Below are positions 1 through 8,775 of a stretch of 64,000 nt of DNA, piece by piece. Numbering within the stretch: the first letter of the stretch is position 1; every line of letters begins with the position of its first letter. The notes beneath the pieces are model-generated. The model saw only the letters and a list, made by a program, of their open reading frames with translations. It ran no database searches and had not been told where the DNA came from. Position numbers and translations under genes: made by a program. Source of the stretch: Sphingopyxis sp. BSN-002 (GTDB lineage: Bacteria; Pseudomonadota; Alphaproteobacteria; Sphingomonadales; Sphingomonadaceae); the NCBI RefSeq assembly GCF_022024275.1, contig NZ_CP091804.1:2064501-2128500 (forward strand), in the 5' to 3' direction.

Positions 1-680
1 TTCTCGTCCGCGCCGGCCACACCGAAGCGTCGGTCGACATCGCCCGCCTCGCCGGACTCAACCCCTCGGGCGTGATCTGCGAGATCATGAACGACGACGG
101 CACGATGGCGCGGCTCGACGACCTGATCCCCTTCGCGCGGCGCCACGGGATGAAAATCGGCACGATCGCCGACCTGATCGCCTATCGCAGCCGCACCGAC
201 CGGCTGGTCGAATGCGTGTCCGACGAGCCGTTCGAATCGGACTATGGCGGCGACTGGCGGCTCAAATCCTATCGCAACAAAGTCGACGGCAGCGTCAATC
301 TGGTACTCCAGAAAGGCCCGGTCGATCCCGAAGGAACGACGCTGGTGCGGATGCATGCCGTCTCGATCTTCGACGACATCATGGGGCGCCCGGGGCCGAA
401 GAAGCGCCGCCTGCAGCGCTCGATGGACGCGATCGGCGAGGCCGGCGCCGGCGTTATCGTGATGCTGATGCGCCCGCTCCCAGGCTCGGCTGATGCCGAT
501 GCAGCGCCGCCGGAAGCCGGAGGCATGGACCTTCGCACTTACGGGATCGGCGCGCAGATTCTCGCCGACCTCGGTGTCCATGCGATGGAACTGCTCACCC
601 CGACCCACAGCAATATCGTCGGCCTCGAAGGCTATGGCCTGTCGGTCGTCGGCGAACGCCCCATTCCCGGAGAAGCCTGA
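1..680 (+). CDS. ribB: 3,4-dihydroxy-2-butanone-4-phosphate synthase with degenerate RibA-like C-terminal domain (5' end outside window)
   Basis: This is the last 225 residues of RibB, read in the frame starting at base 3. RibB converts ribulose 5-phosphate to dihydroxybutanone phosphate, the four-carbon precursor of riboflavin. The conserved end of the synthase domain is visible ([17 protein letters not shown], then [12 protein letters not shown]). It is followed by about 160 residues that align in order with GTP cyclohydrolase II, ending in a LEGYGLSVV stretch like the family's C-terminal motif. The cyclohydrolase zinc cysteines are missing: where a family member has C-x-GD-x-FGS-x-x-C-x-C, this protein has [12 protein letters not shown]. 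The tail is therefore unlikely to open GTP and resembles the RibBX arrangement. The stop codon overlaps the ribH start. Confidence 0.93.
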   Translation, partial: LVRAGHTEASVDIARLAGLNPSGVICEIMNDDGTMARLDDLIPFARRHGMKIGTIADLIAYRSRTDRLVECVSDEPFESDYGGDWRLKSYRNKVDGSVNLVLQKGPVDPEGTTLVRMHAVSIFDDIMGRPGPKKRRLQRSMDAIGEAGAGVIVMLMRPLPGSADADAAPPEAGGMDLRTYGIGAQILADLGVHAMELLTPTHSNIVGLEGYGLSVVGERPIPGEA

Positions 681-1105
681 TGGCCCACGTCCTGATCGTC
701 GAAGCCCGTTTCTACAGCCACCTCAACGACATGCTGATCGACGGCGTGAAAAGCGCGCTCGAAGCCGAGGGCCACAGCCACGAGGTCGTGACCGTCCCCG
801 GCGCGCTCGAGGTCCCGGCCGCCATTTCGCTGGCCGCCGACAGCGGCCGCTACGACGCCTATGTCGCGCTCGGCGTCGTGATCCGCGGCGAAACCTATCA
901 TTTCGAAGTCGTCTCGAACGAAAGCGCGCGCGGCATCATGGCGCTGACGCTCGACGGGCTCGCGATCGGCAACGGCATCCTGACGGTCGAAAATGAGGAA
1001 CAGGCGCTTGCGCGCGCCGACAAGACGCGCAAGGATAAGGGCGGCGAAGCGGCAAAGGCCGCGATCGCGATGCTGGCCCTGAAGGAACAATTCGGCATTG
1101 GCTGA
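680..1105 (+). CDS. ribH: 6,7-dimethyl-8-ribityllumazine synthase
   Basis: RibH condenses dihydroxybutanone phosphate from RibB with the ribityl-diaminopyrimidine from RibD to give lumazine, the riboflavin synthase substrate. The 141-residue length suits the family. Visible motifs are [11 protein letters not shown] at the N-terminus, [27 protein letters not shown] with the catalytic histidine region, and [12 protein letters not shown] near the end. The start ATG overlaps the ribB stop in TGATG, so translation is probably coupled. In many alphaproteobacteria nusB follows ribH; here an unknown membrane protein follows. Confidence 0.97.
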   Translation: MAHVLIVEARFYSHLNDMLIDGVKSALEAEGHSHEVVTVPGALEVPAAISLAADSGRYDAYVALGVVIRGETYHFEVVSNESARGIMALTLDGLAIGNGILTVENEEQALARADKTRKDKGGEAAKAAIAMLALKEQFGIG

Positions 1106-1736
1106 TCGACTACCCCCCAGCCGTTACTCCGTCGTCGAACGCGGCGGGCGGCTGGTGGTCATCGACCGCGATACCGGGCAGACCCCGCCGAGCGCCGCCG
1201 AACGCATGGCCGAATATGACCGGCGCATGGGGAACGAGCGTGCGCAACCGACCGGGCGTGTAACGGTCGTCGAACCCGAGGCGGCGCCAACCCCGATCGA
1301 ACCGGCCGCACCGATGCGCCCCGAAACCCGCCCGCCCAACCCCCGCATGGCAGCAGCGGTCGCCGAAATGAACCGCAAGCGACCGTGGAAGGAACCCGCA
1401 AGGGCTTCCGCTGCCAAGCCCGAGCCCGCCCGGATCGCGCAGCGGCCGCAGCCGAAGGCACAGGCATCTGCAGGCGGCCGCAAGACGATCGTCACCGGCA
1501 AATGGTGGGATTCGAAAGGCCCGCGCACGATCGAGCTGGGTCCCAAAGGCCAGCAGACGCTGAGCGGCGGCTTCGTTACGCTGTTTTTCGTGGCACTGAT
1601 CGCGGCGATCGTGGCGCTGTTGATCGCGCCGGTGATCCTGTTCGTGGTCGGCTTCCTGCTCTTCCGCTTCGGCGGCAACATCCTCGGGCCGATCGGCGCC
1701 GGGATCGTCGACAAGGCGCTCGCCGAAAGAAACTAG
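1098..1736 (+). CDS. hypothetical single-membrane-anchor protein
   Basis: I do not recognise this 212-residue protein. The N-terminal 140 residues are hydrophilic, proline- and arginine-rich and probably disordered, starting [21 protein letters not shown]. Residues of about 155 to 190 form one or two strongly hydrophobic segments ([18 protein letters not shown] and the following [11 protein letters not shown]), so it is probably anchored in the inner membrane by its C-terminus. The only start that covers the conserved-looking N-terminus is a TTG at 1098, which overlaps the end of ribH by eight bases, with a GGAA about ten bases upstream. The next ATG is at 1206. It probably belongs to the ribB-ribH transcript, but nothing ties it to riboflavin. 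Confidence 0.7.
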   Translation: MADRLPPSRYSVVERGGRLVVIDRDTGQTPPSAAERMAEYDRRMGNERAQPTGRVTVVEPEAAPTPIEPAAPMRPETRPPNPRMAAAVAEMNRKRPWKEPARASAAKPEPARIAQRPQPKAQASAGGRKTIVTGKWWDSKGPRTIELGPKGQQTLSGGFVTLFFVALIAAIVALLIAPVILFVVGFLLFRFGGNILGPIGAGIVDKALAERN

Positions 1737-1769
1737 CCGGGCAGATCGCTCTGCCCGGCCAATTCGGTA

Positions 1770-2855
1770 TCAGGCTGCGACCAGCGCCGGATAGTCGGTG
1801 TAACCCGCCGGCCCCGGCGAGTACCAGGTCTGCGGATTGTCCGCCGCCCATTCGGCGCCGGTGCGGATGCGCTCGACGAGATCGGGATTGCCGATGAAGG
1901 GACGGCCAAAGGCAATCGCATCGGCACTGCCGTTCGCCAGCGCCTCTTCCGCCAGCGCGACATTATAGTCGCTGTTGAGAATCAGCGGACCCTTGAACGC
2001 CTGACGGATCGCCGGCGACTGCTTGGGCACATCGGTGCGGCCGAAGGTGCCCTCGGGACCGGGCTCGCGCAGCTCGAGGAAGGCGATGCCGAGCGCGTCG
2101 AGTGCAGCGGCAGCCGCCGGGAACAGTTGCTCGGGCGCGCTGTCGTCGACGCCCTGCGTCTCGCCGTTCGGTGACAGGCGGACGGCGACGCGGTCCTTGC
2201 CCCAGACGCCGATCAGCGCCTCGGTCGTTTCGCGGAGCAACCGGATGCGATTCTCGACCGAGCCGCCATAGTCATCGTCACGCAGATTGCTGCCGTCGCG
2301 CAGGAACTGGTCGATCAGATAGCCGTTCGCGCCGTGCAGCTGCACGCCGTCGAAACCGGCCTTCTTCGCGTTCTCTGCGGCCTTCACATAATCGCCGATG
2401 ACGCGGGGAATCTCGCCGATCTCGAGCGGGCGCGCTTCCTCGAGGTCGAGACGGCCAACCGGCGTGTGCGCGCGGCCCGTGCCGGTCGTCGCCGACGCCG
2501 AGACCGGCTGCTTGCCGTCGTTGAACACCGAGTGGACGAGACGACCCATGTGCCAGAGCTGCGCAACGATGCGCCCGCCGGCAGCATGAACGGCGTCGGT
2601 CACGGGCTTCCACCCCTCGACCTGCGCGTCGGTCCAGAGGCCCGGCGCCGACGGCCAGCCAAGGCCTTCCTGCGAAATACCGGTGGCTTCGGAGATAATC
2701 AGCCCCGCCGAAGCGCGCTGGCGATAATATTCGAGCGCGAGTTCGTTCGGGACGAAGCCCGGTCCGGCGCGGCCGCGCGTCAGCGGCGCCATGATGATGC
2801 GGTTCGGCGCCTCGATGGCGCCCAGTCTGATCGGATCGAATAGTGATACGGCCAT
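1770..2855 (-). CDS. NADH:flavin oxidoreductase, old yellow enzyme family
   Basis: A 361-residue FMN-dependent ene-reductase of the OYE family, which reduces activated C=C bonds of enones, nitroesters and similar electrophiles. The N-terminal NRIIMAPLTRGRA motif, the FDGVQLHGANGYLIDQFL stretch with the substrate-binding His-Gly-Ala-Asn, the DDYGGSVENRIRLL segment and the C-terminal ADAIAFGRPFIGNPDLVERI FMN-phosphate site are all present. A longer reading frame exists upstream, but the ATG at 2855 is preceded by GGAGG at a good distance and gives the usual family N-terminus (MAVSLFDP). The gene stands alone, divergent from the DMT transporter. The physiological substrate is not visible from sequence. 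Confidence 0.93.
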   Translation of the reverse strand: MAVSLFDPIRLGAIEAPNRIIMAPLTRGRAGPGFVPNELALEYYRQRASAGLIISEATGISQEGLGWPSAPGLWTDAQVEGWKPVTDAVHAAGGRIVAQLWHMGRLVHSVFNDGKQPVSASATTGTGRAHTPVGRLDLEEARPLEIGEIPRVIGDYVKAAENAKKAGFDGVQLHGANGYLIDQFLRDGSNLRDDDYGGSVENRIRLLRETTEALIGVWGKDRVAVRLSPNGETQGVDDSAPEQLFPAAAAALDALGIAFLELREPGPEGTFGRTDVPKQSPAIRQAFKGPLILNSDYNVALAEEALANGSADAIAFGRPFIGNPDLVERIRTGAEWAADNPQTWYSPGPAGYTDYPALVAA

Positions 2856-2968
2856 GGTTCCTCCACGTCTCACTTTGTTCGCGACGACCCCATCGGTCAC
2901 CGCTATGGCCCGCGAAGCTATGGTCGTCGCGGCGCCGGCACAATGGTGGGTATCAAAAGAAAATCTAA

Positions 2969-3880
2969 ATGACAGCCAAGATCGAAAGCATCGACGAATT
3001 GCCCGAAAGCCGATCGCGAGCGAACCGCTGGGCGTTCGCGGCGCTCGTCGGCGGCAATCTGGCGTTGTCGCTTACGGCCATGGTCGTGCGTTTCGCCGAC
3101 ACCGGGCCGATGGCGGTCGGGGTATGGCGGCTGACGCTGGCGCTACCCGTGCTGCTGATCCTGATGCGCCGCGAGACCGGCGGCAAGCTGCCCTCGGCGC
3201 GCGCGCTGTGGATTGCGACCGGCGCGGGCGTCTTCTTCGGGCTCGATCTGGCGGCCTGGCATATCGGCATCCTGCAGACCAAGGTCGCCAACGCGACCTT
3301 GTTCGGCAACAGCGCCAGCCTGCTGCTCGTGATCTGGGGGATCATGCTGTCGCGAACCTTGCCGCGCGGGTGGCAGGCGCTCGCGATCCTGCTCGCCTTC
3401 GCGGGATCGGCGCTGCTGATGGGGCAGAGCTATGAGGCATCGTCGGCCTATCTGGTCGGCGACCTGCTCAGTCTCCTCGCGGGCGCGCTCTACACCGGTT
3501 ATGTGCTGATGATGCAGCGCGTGCGCGGCGAGGTCGGCCCCTGGTCGGCGCTCGCCATCTCGTCGGCCGCCGGCATCCCGATCCTGCTCGCCGCGGCGCT
3601 CGCGATGAACGAAGCGATCGTGCCGCATAACTGGACCCCGCTGATCGTCCTCGCGCTGATGAGCCAGCTCGTCGGGCAGGGCTTGCTGATCTGGGCGCTG
3701 CCGCGCTTCTCGCCGCTTGTCATCGGGCTGACCCTGCTCGTCCAGCCCGTCGTCGCGGCGGTCGCCGGATGGCTGATCTTCCACGAGACGCTGAGCGCGA
3801 TCGAAATCTTCGGCGGCGCGATGGTCGCGGCGGCGCTCGTATTGATCCGGTTGCCGAGCCGCGCCGCGCGGCCTATCTGA
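2969..3880 (+). CDS. DMT-family (EamA) transporter
   Basis: A 303-residue inner-membrane protein with about ten hydrophobic helices arranged as two EamA repeats of roughly 140 residues each. This is the layout of drug/metabolite exporters of the 10-TMS type. Typical pieces are the first helix ending AMVVRFADTGPMAVGVWRL and the second-repeat helix PLVIGLTLLVQPVVAAVAGW. Members export amino acids, nucleotides or drugs; the substrate here is unknown. Its stop codon overlaps the start of the COQ9 gene, so the two are probably translationally coupled. Confidence 0.9.
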   Translation: MTAKIESIDELPESRSRANRWAFAALVGGNLALSLTAMVVRFADTGPMAVGVWRLTLALPVLLILMRRETGGKLPSARALWIATGAGVFFGLDLAAWHIGILQTKVANATLFGNSASLLLVIWGIMLSRTLPRGWQALAILLAFAGSALLMGQSYEASSAYLVGDLLSLLAGALYTGYVLMMQRVRGEVGPWSALAISSAAGIPILLAAALAMNEAIVPHNWTPLIVLALMSQLVGQGLLIWALPRFSPLVIGLTLLVQPVVAAVAGWLIFHETLSAIEIFGGAMVAAALVLIRLPSRAARPI

Positions 3881-4551
3881 TGCCCATGGCCTCCATCCTG
3901 CCCGCCGATCCGACCCTCGACGAGATTCGCGCCGCGCTCGCGCCGCTGATCGCCGAAAGCGCGGCGTTCGACGGGTTCAGCAACGAGGCGCTCGCCGGCG
4001 CGGCCGAACGCCTCGGCGTCGATGTCGACGTCGCAAAGCTCGCCTTTCCCGGCGGCGCACGCGATATGGTCGACGCCTGGTTTGCGAGCATCGACGCTGC
4101 GATGGCCACACGCTGGCCCACCGAAAAGCTGGCGACGCTCAAGATCCGCGAGCGGATCACGACGCTCGTCGAGGCACGGATCGACCTGCTCGCACGCGAC
4201 CGCGAATCGCTCCGCCGTGCACTTGCGCTGCTCGCGCTGCCGACCAACGCCCCGCACGCCGCGAAGCTCGGCTGGCGCGCCGCCGACCTGATGTGGAACC
4301 TCGCCGGCGACACCGCGACCGATTTCAACCATTACAGCAAGCGTACGATCCTTGGCGCGGTCTATGGCTCGACGATGGCGGTGTTCCTGAACGACGAGAG
4401 CGAGGATTTCGCCGAAACGCGCGCCTTCCTCGCACGACGGATCGGCGAGGTGATGCGCTTCGAAAGCTGGAAGCACCGCCGCGCTGCACGCAGCATCGAA
4501 CGGCCGAGCCTCGCACGCTTCGTCGGGCGGCTGCGCTATCCCGGCCGCTGA
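3880..4551 (+). CDS. COQ9 family protein (ubiquinone biosynthesis accessory factor)
   Basis: A 223-residue COQ9-like protein. In eukaryotes COQ9 binds lipid and presents polyprenyl intermediates to the COQ7 hydroxylase; bacterial members occur mainly in alphaproteobacteria and are assumed to act in ubiquinone synthesis. The N-terminal two-thirds has the TetR-like helical fold pattern (FDGFSNEALAGAAERLGV, then VAKLAFPGGARDMVDAWF), and the C-terminal half carries the diagnostic SKRTILGAVYGSTMAVFLND stretch followed by an arginine-rich tail. The ATG at 3880 overlaps the transporter stop; a second ATG lies six bases on. It is followed by a Fur-like palindrome and feoA. Confidence 0.9.
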   Translation: MPMASILPADPTLDEIRAALAPLIAESAAFDGFSNEALAGAAERLGVDVDVAKLAFPGGARDMVDAWFASIDAAMATRWPTEKLATLKIRERITTLVEARIDLLARDRESLRRALALLALPTNAPHAAKLGWRAADLMWNLAGDTATDFNHYSKRTILGAVYGSTMAVFLNDESEDFAETRAFLARRIGEVMRFESWKHRRAARSIERPSLARFVGRLRYPGR

Positions 4552-4578
4552 CCGGTTTCGACAAAGGACTGGCGCCGC

Positions 4579-4599
4579 GCGATTGTTATTGATAATCGC
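4579..4599. promoter_or_regulatory. candidate Fur-type operator upstream of feoAB
   Basis: A 21-base imperfect palindrome with perfect outer arms GCGATT and AATCGC and an AT-rich core TGTTATTGATA-like centre. It lies six bases before the feoA start codon and is the only AT-rich stretch near it. The core resembles the GATAAT-type repeats of Fur boxes. Its place directly ahead of a ferrous-iron transporter supports iron-dependent repression; the identity of the repressor is inferred. Confidence 0.5.
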
Positions 4600-4604
4600 T
4601 CGCA

Positions 4605-4871
4605 ATGACTGCTTTGCTCGATAAGGCAACGCTCGGCGTTGCGGTGCGGATTGCGCGCATCGACTGGACCGCGATGACCGACGACGAAGGCCGGCGCCTG
4701 CGCGAATTCGGATTGATGGAGGGATGCGAAGTGATCCCGCGCCATCGCGGCAGCATCTTCTCGCGCGACCCGCTCGCGCTGACGATCGGCCGCATGCAGG
4801 TGATCATCCGCGCAAAGCAGGCGGCGGTGATCGAAGTCGAGGACGTCGTCAGCGAGGAGGGCGCCGCATGA
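4605..4871 (+). CDS. feoA: ferrous iron transport protein A
   Basis: An 88-residue SH3-like FeoA protein that works with FeoB in ferrous iron uptake. The family pattern is visible: LREFGLMEGCEVIPRHRG in the middle and DPLALTIGRMQVIIR before the last strand. FeoA is cytoplasmic and is thought to modulate the FeoB G-domain. Its stop overlaps the feoB start in ATGA. No feoC gene follows. The preceding palindrome suggests iron regulation. Confidence 0.95.
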   Translation: MTALLDKATLGVAVRIARIDWTAMTDDEGRRLREFGLMEGCEVIPRHRGSIFSRDPLALTIGRMQVIIRAKQAAVIEVEDVVSEEGAA

Positions 4872-6727
4872 CCGCCGCGATCCCCTCGATCGCGCTCGTC
4901 GGCAATCCCAATGCCGGCAAGTCGAGCCTGTTCAACGCGCTGACCGGCGCGCGGCAGAAGATCGCCAATTATCCCGGCGTCACAGTCGAACGAAAGGCGG
5001 GCCATGCGAGCTTCGCCGACGGCCGGCCGTTATCGCTGATCGACCTTCCGGGCACCTACAGCCTGACCCCGGCAAGCCTCGACGAGGCGGTGACGCGCGA
5101 TGTCGTGCTCGGCCGGCAGGAAGGCGAGAAGCGCCCCGACGCGCTGATCGTCGTGCTCGACGCCGCGAATCTCGACAACCACCTCTGCTTCGCACTCGAA
5201 CTGCTGGCGCTCGGCCTGCCAACGGTCGTCGCGCTCAACATGCTCGACCTCGCCGAACGCGACGGGCTGACGCTCGATCCCGAACGGCTGTCGCGCGAAC
5301 TTGGCGTTCCGGTCATCCCGACGGTGGCAGTGCGCAAGCGCGGGCTTACCGAACTGCTCGCCGCGATCGACGGCGCGATCCAGTCGCACCAGCCACGCGA
5401 AACGGTCGCCCCGGCGCAAAGCGATGCGGCGCTTCATCAGCGAGCGCGCGCGCTCGCCAAGGCGGCGATCGTCACCGAGACCCCGGTTCGCCGCTGGACG
5501 CAGCGCGTCGATGCGGTCGTACTGCATCCGGTCGCGGGGCTGCTGATCCTGCTCGCTCTGATGTTCGTCATGTTCCAGGCGGTCTATGCCTGGGCCGGGC
5601 CGCCCGCCGATGCGCTCGAAGCGGGTGTCGGCGTCTTGCAGGGCTGGGTCGTCGACACGCTGCCCGAGAATTTCATTCGCGACCTGATCGTCGAGGGGCT
5701 GCTTGCGGGCGTCGGCGCAGTGGTCGTCTTCCTTCCGCAGATCCTGATCCTCTTCCTCTTCATCCTGCTGCTAGAGGCGTCAGGCTATATGACGCGCGCG
5801 GCCTTTCTGATGGACGGGTTGATGGCCAAGGTCGGTCTGTCGGGCCGCGGCTTCATTCCTTTGCTGTCGAGCTTTGCCTGCGCCGTCCCCGGCATCATGG
5901 CGACGCGGGCGATCCCCGACGAGAAGGACCGGCTGACGACGATCCTGATCGCCCCGCTGATGACCTGTTCGGCGCGCCTGCCCGTCTATGCGCTGATCAT
6001 CGCCGCCTTCATTCCCGACCGCACCGTCGGCGGCACCGGCATCGGGCTTCAGGGTCTCGTGCTGTTCGGCCTCTATCTCGCGGGCATCGTCGGCGCGCTT
6101 GTCGTCGCCTTCGCGCTGCGCCGGACGATCGCCAAGGGCAATGCCGCCGGCTTCATGATGGAAATGCCGCGCTACCAGATGCCGCAATGGCGCGACATCG
6201 CGCTCGGCCTGTGGCAGCGCGCGTGGATCTTCCTGCGCCGCGCGGGTACGATCATCGCGATGACGACCGTCGTCCTCTGGTTGCTGCTGAGCTTTCCGAA
6301 GGCACCCGAGGGTCAGAGCCAGGTCGAGTACAGCCTGGGCGGCCGGATCGCGAGCGGGCTGGAGGTCGTCGTCAAGCCGATCGGTTTCAACCACGATATC
6401 GCGCTCGCGCTGATCCCCGCGATGGCGGCGCGCGAGGTCGCGGTGTCGGCGATGGCGACCGCCAATGCGATCGATGCCGATGGCGACGAGGATGCGATGG
6501 CGCAGACGCTCGGCGAGCGGCTCCAGGGCAAATGGAGCCTCGCGACCGCGCTGGCCTTCCTCGCCTGGTTCGTCTTCGCGCCGCAGTGCATTTCGACGAT
6601 CGCGATCACCCGCCGCGAGACCAATGGGTGGAAATGGCCGATGTTCATGGTTGGCTATTTGTTCCTGCTCGCCTATGCCGCTGCTGGTATCACTTACTGG
6701 ACAGCCGTCGCCTTCGGACTCGGCTGA
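4868..6727 (+). CDS. feoB: ferrous iron transporter B
   Basis: A 619-residue GTP-gated ferrous iron permease of the inner membrane. The N-terminal G domain has G1 GNPNAGKS (about residue 11), G3 DLPGTYSL and G4 NMLD. The membrane part begins near residue 220 and includes the Gate motifs, with conserved cysteines in LLSSFACAVPGIMATR and TCSARLPVYALII, and a C-terminal FVFAPQCISTIAI segment. The open frame continues upstream, but the ATG at 4868 gives the canonical MTAAIPSIALVGNPNAGKS start and overlaps the feoA stop. It is somewhat shorter than the E. coli protein, which is normal for alphaproteobacterial forms without the FeoC-interacting tail. Confidence 0.97.
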   Translation: MTAAIPSIALVGNPNAGKSSLFNALTGARQKIANYPGVTVERKAGHASFADGRPLSLIDLPGTYSLTPASLDEAVTRDVVLGRQEGEKRPDALIVVLDAANLDNHLCFALELLALGLPTVVALNMLDLAERDGLTLDPERLSRELGVPVIPTVAVRKRGLTELLAAIDGAIQSHQPRETVAPAQSDAALHQRARALAKAAIVTETPVRRWTQRVDAVVLHPVAGLLILLALMFVMFQAVYAWAGPPADALEAGVGVLQGWVVDTLPENFIRDLIVEGLLAGVGAVVVFLPQILILFLFILLLEASGYMTRAAFLMDGLMAKVGLSGRGFIPLLSSFACAVPGIMATRAIPDEKDRLTTILIAPLMTCSARLPVYALIIAAFIPDRTVGGTGIGLQGLVLFGLYLAGIVGALVVAFALRRTIAKGNAAGFMMEMPRYQMPQWRDIALGLWQRAWIFLRRAGTIIAMTTVVLWLLLSFPKAPEGQSQVEYSLGGRIASGLEVVVKPIGFNHDIALALIPAMAAREVAVSAMATANAIDADGDEDAMAQTLGERLQGKWSLATALAFLAWFVFAPQCISTIAITRRETNGWKWPMFMVGYLFLLAYAAAGITYWTAVAFGLG

Positions 6728-6761
6728 TCCTCCCAACTTTTAAAGCGGAGCGGAGCGGCGG

Positions 6762-7319
6762 ATGGCTGGCAGCGTCAACAAGGTAATTCTGATCGGCAAC
6801 CTCGGTGCCGACCCCGAAATCAAGTCGTTCCAGAACGGCGGCAAGGTCGCGAATCTCCGTATCGCGACGTCCGAGCAGTGGAAGGACCGGATGACCGGCG
6901 AGCGCAAGGAGCGCACCGAGTGGCATCAGGTCGTCATCAACGGCGAAGGGCTGATCGGCGTCGTCGAGCGCTATCTGAAAAAGGGCTCGAAGGTTTACAT
7001 CGAAGGCAGCCTGCGTACCCGCAAGTGGCAGGACCGCGACGGTAACGACAAATATACGACCGAGATCGTGATCGCCGGCATGGGCGGCACGCTGACCATG
7101 CTCGACGGCGCGCCCGGCGGCGGCGGCGGCGGTTCGCGCGGCGGCGACAGCTGGAGCCAAGGCGGCGGCGGATCAAGCGGCGGCTGGGATCAGGGCGGCG
7201 GCTCGTCGGGTGGAAGCTCGGGCGGCGGCTGGAACCAGGGCGGCGGTGGCAGCTCGGGTGGCGGCGGCGGTGGCCGCGCGCCCTTCGACGACGATCTGGA
7301 CGACGACGTTCCGTTCTGA
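6762..7319 (+). CDS. ssb: single-stranded DNA-binding protein
   Basis: A 185-residue SSB. The N-terminal OB fold (residues 1 to about 110) starts [19 protein letters not shown] and includes the [13 protein letters not shown] and [20 protein letters not shown] strands. The rest is a glycine/serine/glutamine-rich flexible linker ending in the acidic tip [10 protein letters not shown], which recruits RecO, PriA, exonuclease I and other repair and replication partners. The linker is coded by repetitive GGCGGC-type DNA, so assembly or slippage errors are possible there. The gene is followed after 12 bases by mmcB, giving a small DNA-maintenance pair. Confidence 0.98.
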   Translation: MAGSVNKVILIGNLGADPEIKSFQNGGKVANLRIATSEQWKDRMTGERKERTEWHQVVINGEGLIGVVERYLKKGSKVYIEGSLRTRKWQDRDGNDKYTTEIVIAGMGGTLTMLDGAPGGGGGGSRGGDSWSQGGGGSSGGWDQGGGSSGGSSGGGWNQGGGGSSGGGGGGRAPFDDDLDDDVPF

Positions 7320-7331
7320 GGATAGCAACGC

Positions 7332-7802
7332 ATGGCGACTGACCTGCTGACCGCCGCGGACGTCGCGCGCGGCGTGTGCCGGCTGTTCGCGCAGCAGGGA
7401 CTGGTCGCGATTCCCGAGGTGACGCTGCCCAACGGGCGACGCACCGACCTCACCGCGATCGACGCCAAAGGCAATATCACGATCGTCGAGATCAAGGTGA
7501 GCCGCGCCGATCTGCACGGCGACGGCAAATGGCCCGACTATTGCGACTGGTGCGACCGCTTTTACTGGGCGTTGGCATCGGGGCTCGACCCGGCGATCCT
7601 CGAAACCGAAGGCTACCGTCCCGAAACCTCGGGGCTGATCATCGCCGACCGTTATGGCGCCGCGGTCGTGCGCGAGGCTGCGAGTTGCAACCTGGCACCT
7701 GCCCGGCGCAAGGCCGAGCTGCTCCGCATCGGGCGCGTCGCGATGCGCCGCTCAATGCTGGCCGCCGATCCCGAACTCGCGGCTGGCTGGACCGAAGGCT
7801 AG
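7332..7802 (+). CDS. mmcB: MmcB family DNA repair protein
   Basis: A 156-residue PD-(D/E)XK-like protein of the MmcB family. Recognisable pieces are the N-terminal LTAADVARGVCRLFAQQG, RRTDLTAIDAKGNITIVEIK (the D...ExK nuclease core) and GKWPDYCDWCDRFYWAL. In Caulobacter mmcB is part of the LexA-controlled damage response; I saw no clear alphaproteobacterial SOS box here. It lies twelve bases downstream of ssb and probably shares its transcript. The biochemical activity of the family is not well defined. Confidence 0.85.
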   Translation: MATDLLTAADVARGVCRLFAQQGLVAIPEVTLPNGRRTDLTAIDAKGNITIVEIKVSRADLHGDGKWPDYCDWCDRFYWALASGLDPAILETEGYRPETSGLIIADRYGAAVVREAASCNLAPARRKAELLRIGRVAMRRSMLAADPELAAGWTEG

Positions 7803-7805
7803 GTG

Positions 7806-8156
7806 TCAGAGCGGTTCGGTGCGCTCATAGTTGACGCACCAGACCAGACCCGCCGCCGAAAGCCCGAGCCAGAGGATCGCGCCGACAAGCAGGTTTGCGC
7901 CAAGGTAGAGCGGCAGGACGACCAGTATCAGGCCCAGCGTTACCGCGCCGAGCAGCCAGCGCAGATAGTTCTTGCGCGGCCGGACCGTGTGCGCCTCGAC
8001 ATATTGCAGCGCGAGGCCGAGGACGACGAGCAGCGCGGCCGATATCAGGATGAACAGATCAAAGCCGTGGCTCGCGACCCGCGCGGCGATCATCACCGCC
8101 GCGAGGAGCAGCGCGCCCCAACGAATCCACGAAAGAATCCGCGAATTCTCGTTCAT
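7806..8156 (-). CDS. hypothetical membrane protein
   Basis: A 116-residue protein with four likely transmembrane helices in two hairpins, separated by a basic loop around VRPRKNYLRW. I do not recognise a named domain. Its start overlaps the ribE stop in ATGA, so it is the last gene of the ribD-ribE operon on the minus strand. It ends only three bases from the convergent mmcB stop. There is no visible similarity to known riboflavin transporters. Confidence 0.75.
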   Translation of the reverse strand: MNENSRILSWIRWGALLLAAVMIAARVASHGFDLFILISAALLVVLGLALQYVEAHTVRPRKNYLRWLLGAVTLGLILVVLPLYLGANLLVGAILWLGLSAAGLVWCVNYERTEPL

Positions 8157-8767
8157 CCCCGTGCCTGCATCCGCGCCAGATAGCGCGCAAGGATGTCGAT
8201 CTCCAGATTGACCGGGCGTCCGGCCGCCGCTTCGCCCAGCGTCGTCATTTCCTGCGTGTGCGGGATGATGTTGAGGGTGAAGTGCGCGGTGCCGTCAGCC
8301 TGATCGGCCACCTCGTTCACCGTCAGCGATACACCGTCGACGGTGATCGAGCCCTTGGCGGCGATGTGCGGGGCCAGTTCGGCGGGTGCCTCGACGGTAA
8401 CACTGACGCTGTCGCCGACCGGGGTGACCGAGACGATCGTGCCCACCGCGTCGACATGGCCGGTGACGATATGTCCGCCGAGCTCGTCGCCGATCCGGAG
8501 CGCGCGTTCGAGATTGAGGCGGCGACCCGCGTCCCACATTCCCGATGCGGTGCGCGCCAGCGTTTCGCCGCTGGCGTCGATCGCGAACCAGTGGCCGTCT
8601 GCGTCCTGCCCCTTGTCGACGACGGTCAGACACGCCCCCGAACAGGCGATCGACGCGCCGAGATCGATCGTTGCCGTATCGTAGACGGTGCCGATGACGA
8701 GCCGCGTGTCGCCGCGGTCCTCGCGGCTGCGGATGGTGCCGATGTCGGTAATGATTCCGGTGAACAT
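8153..8767 (-). CDS. ribE: riboflavin synthase, alpha subunit
   Basis: A 204-residue riboflavin synthase that dismutates two lumazine molecules into riboflavin. The internal duplication of the family is clear: repeat one starts MFTGIITDIGTIRS with SIACSGACLTV, and repeat two has GHIVTGHVDAVGTIVSV with SITVDGVSLTV. The frame opens four codons earlier, but MFTGII is the invariant family start, so the ATG at 8767 is chosen. It lies eight bases after ribD and overlaps the next small membrane gene. Confidence 0.97.
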   Translation of the reverse strand: MFTGIITDIGTIRSREDRGDTRLVIGTVYDTATIDLGASIACSGACLTVVDKGQDADGHWFAIDASGETLARTASGMWDAGRRLNLERALRIGDELGGHIVTGHVDAVGTIVSVTPVGDSVSVTVEAPAELAPHIAAKGSITVDGVSLTVNEVADQADGTAHFTLNIIPHTQEMTTLGEAAAGRPVNLEIDILARYLARMQARG

Positions 8768-8775
8768 GGATGCCC

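Noticed and set aside
7110..7290. Repetitive GGCGGC DNA
   Set aside because: It codes the glycine-rich linker of SSB; there are no regular spacers, so it is neither a CRISPR array nor an independent repeat element.
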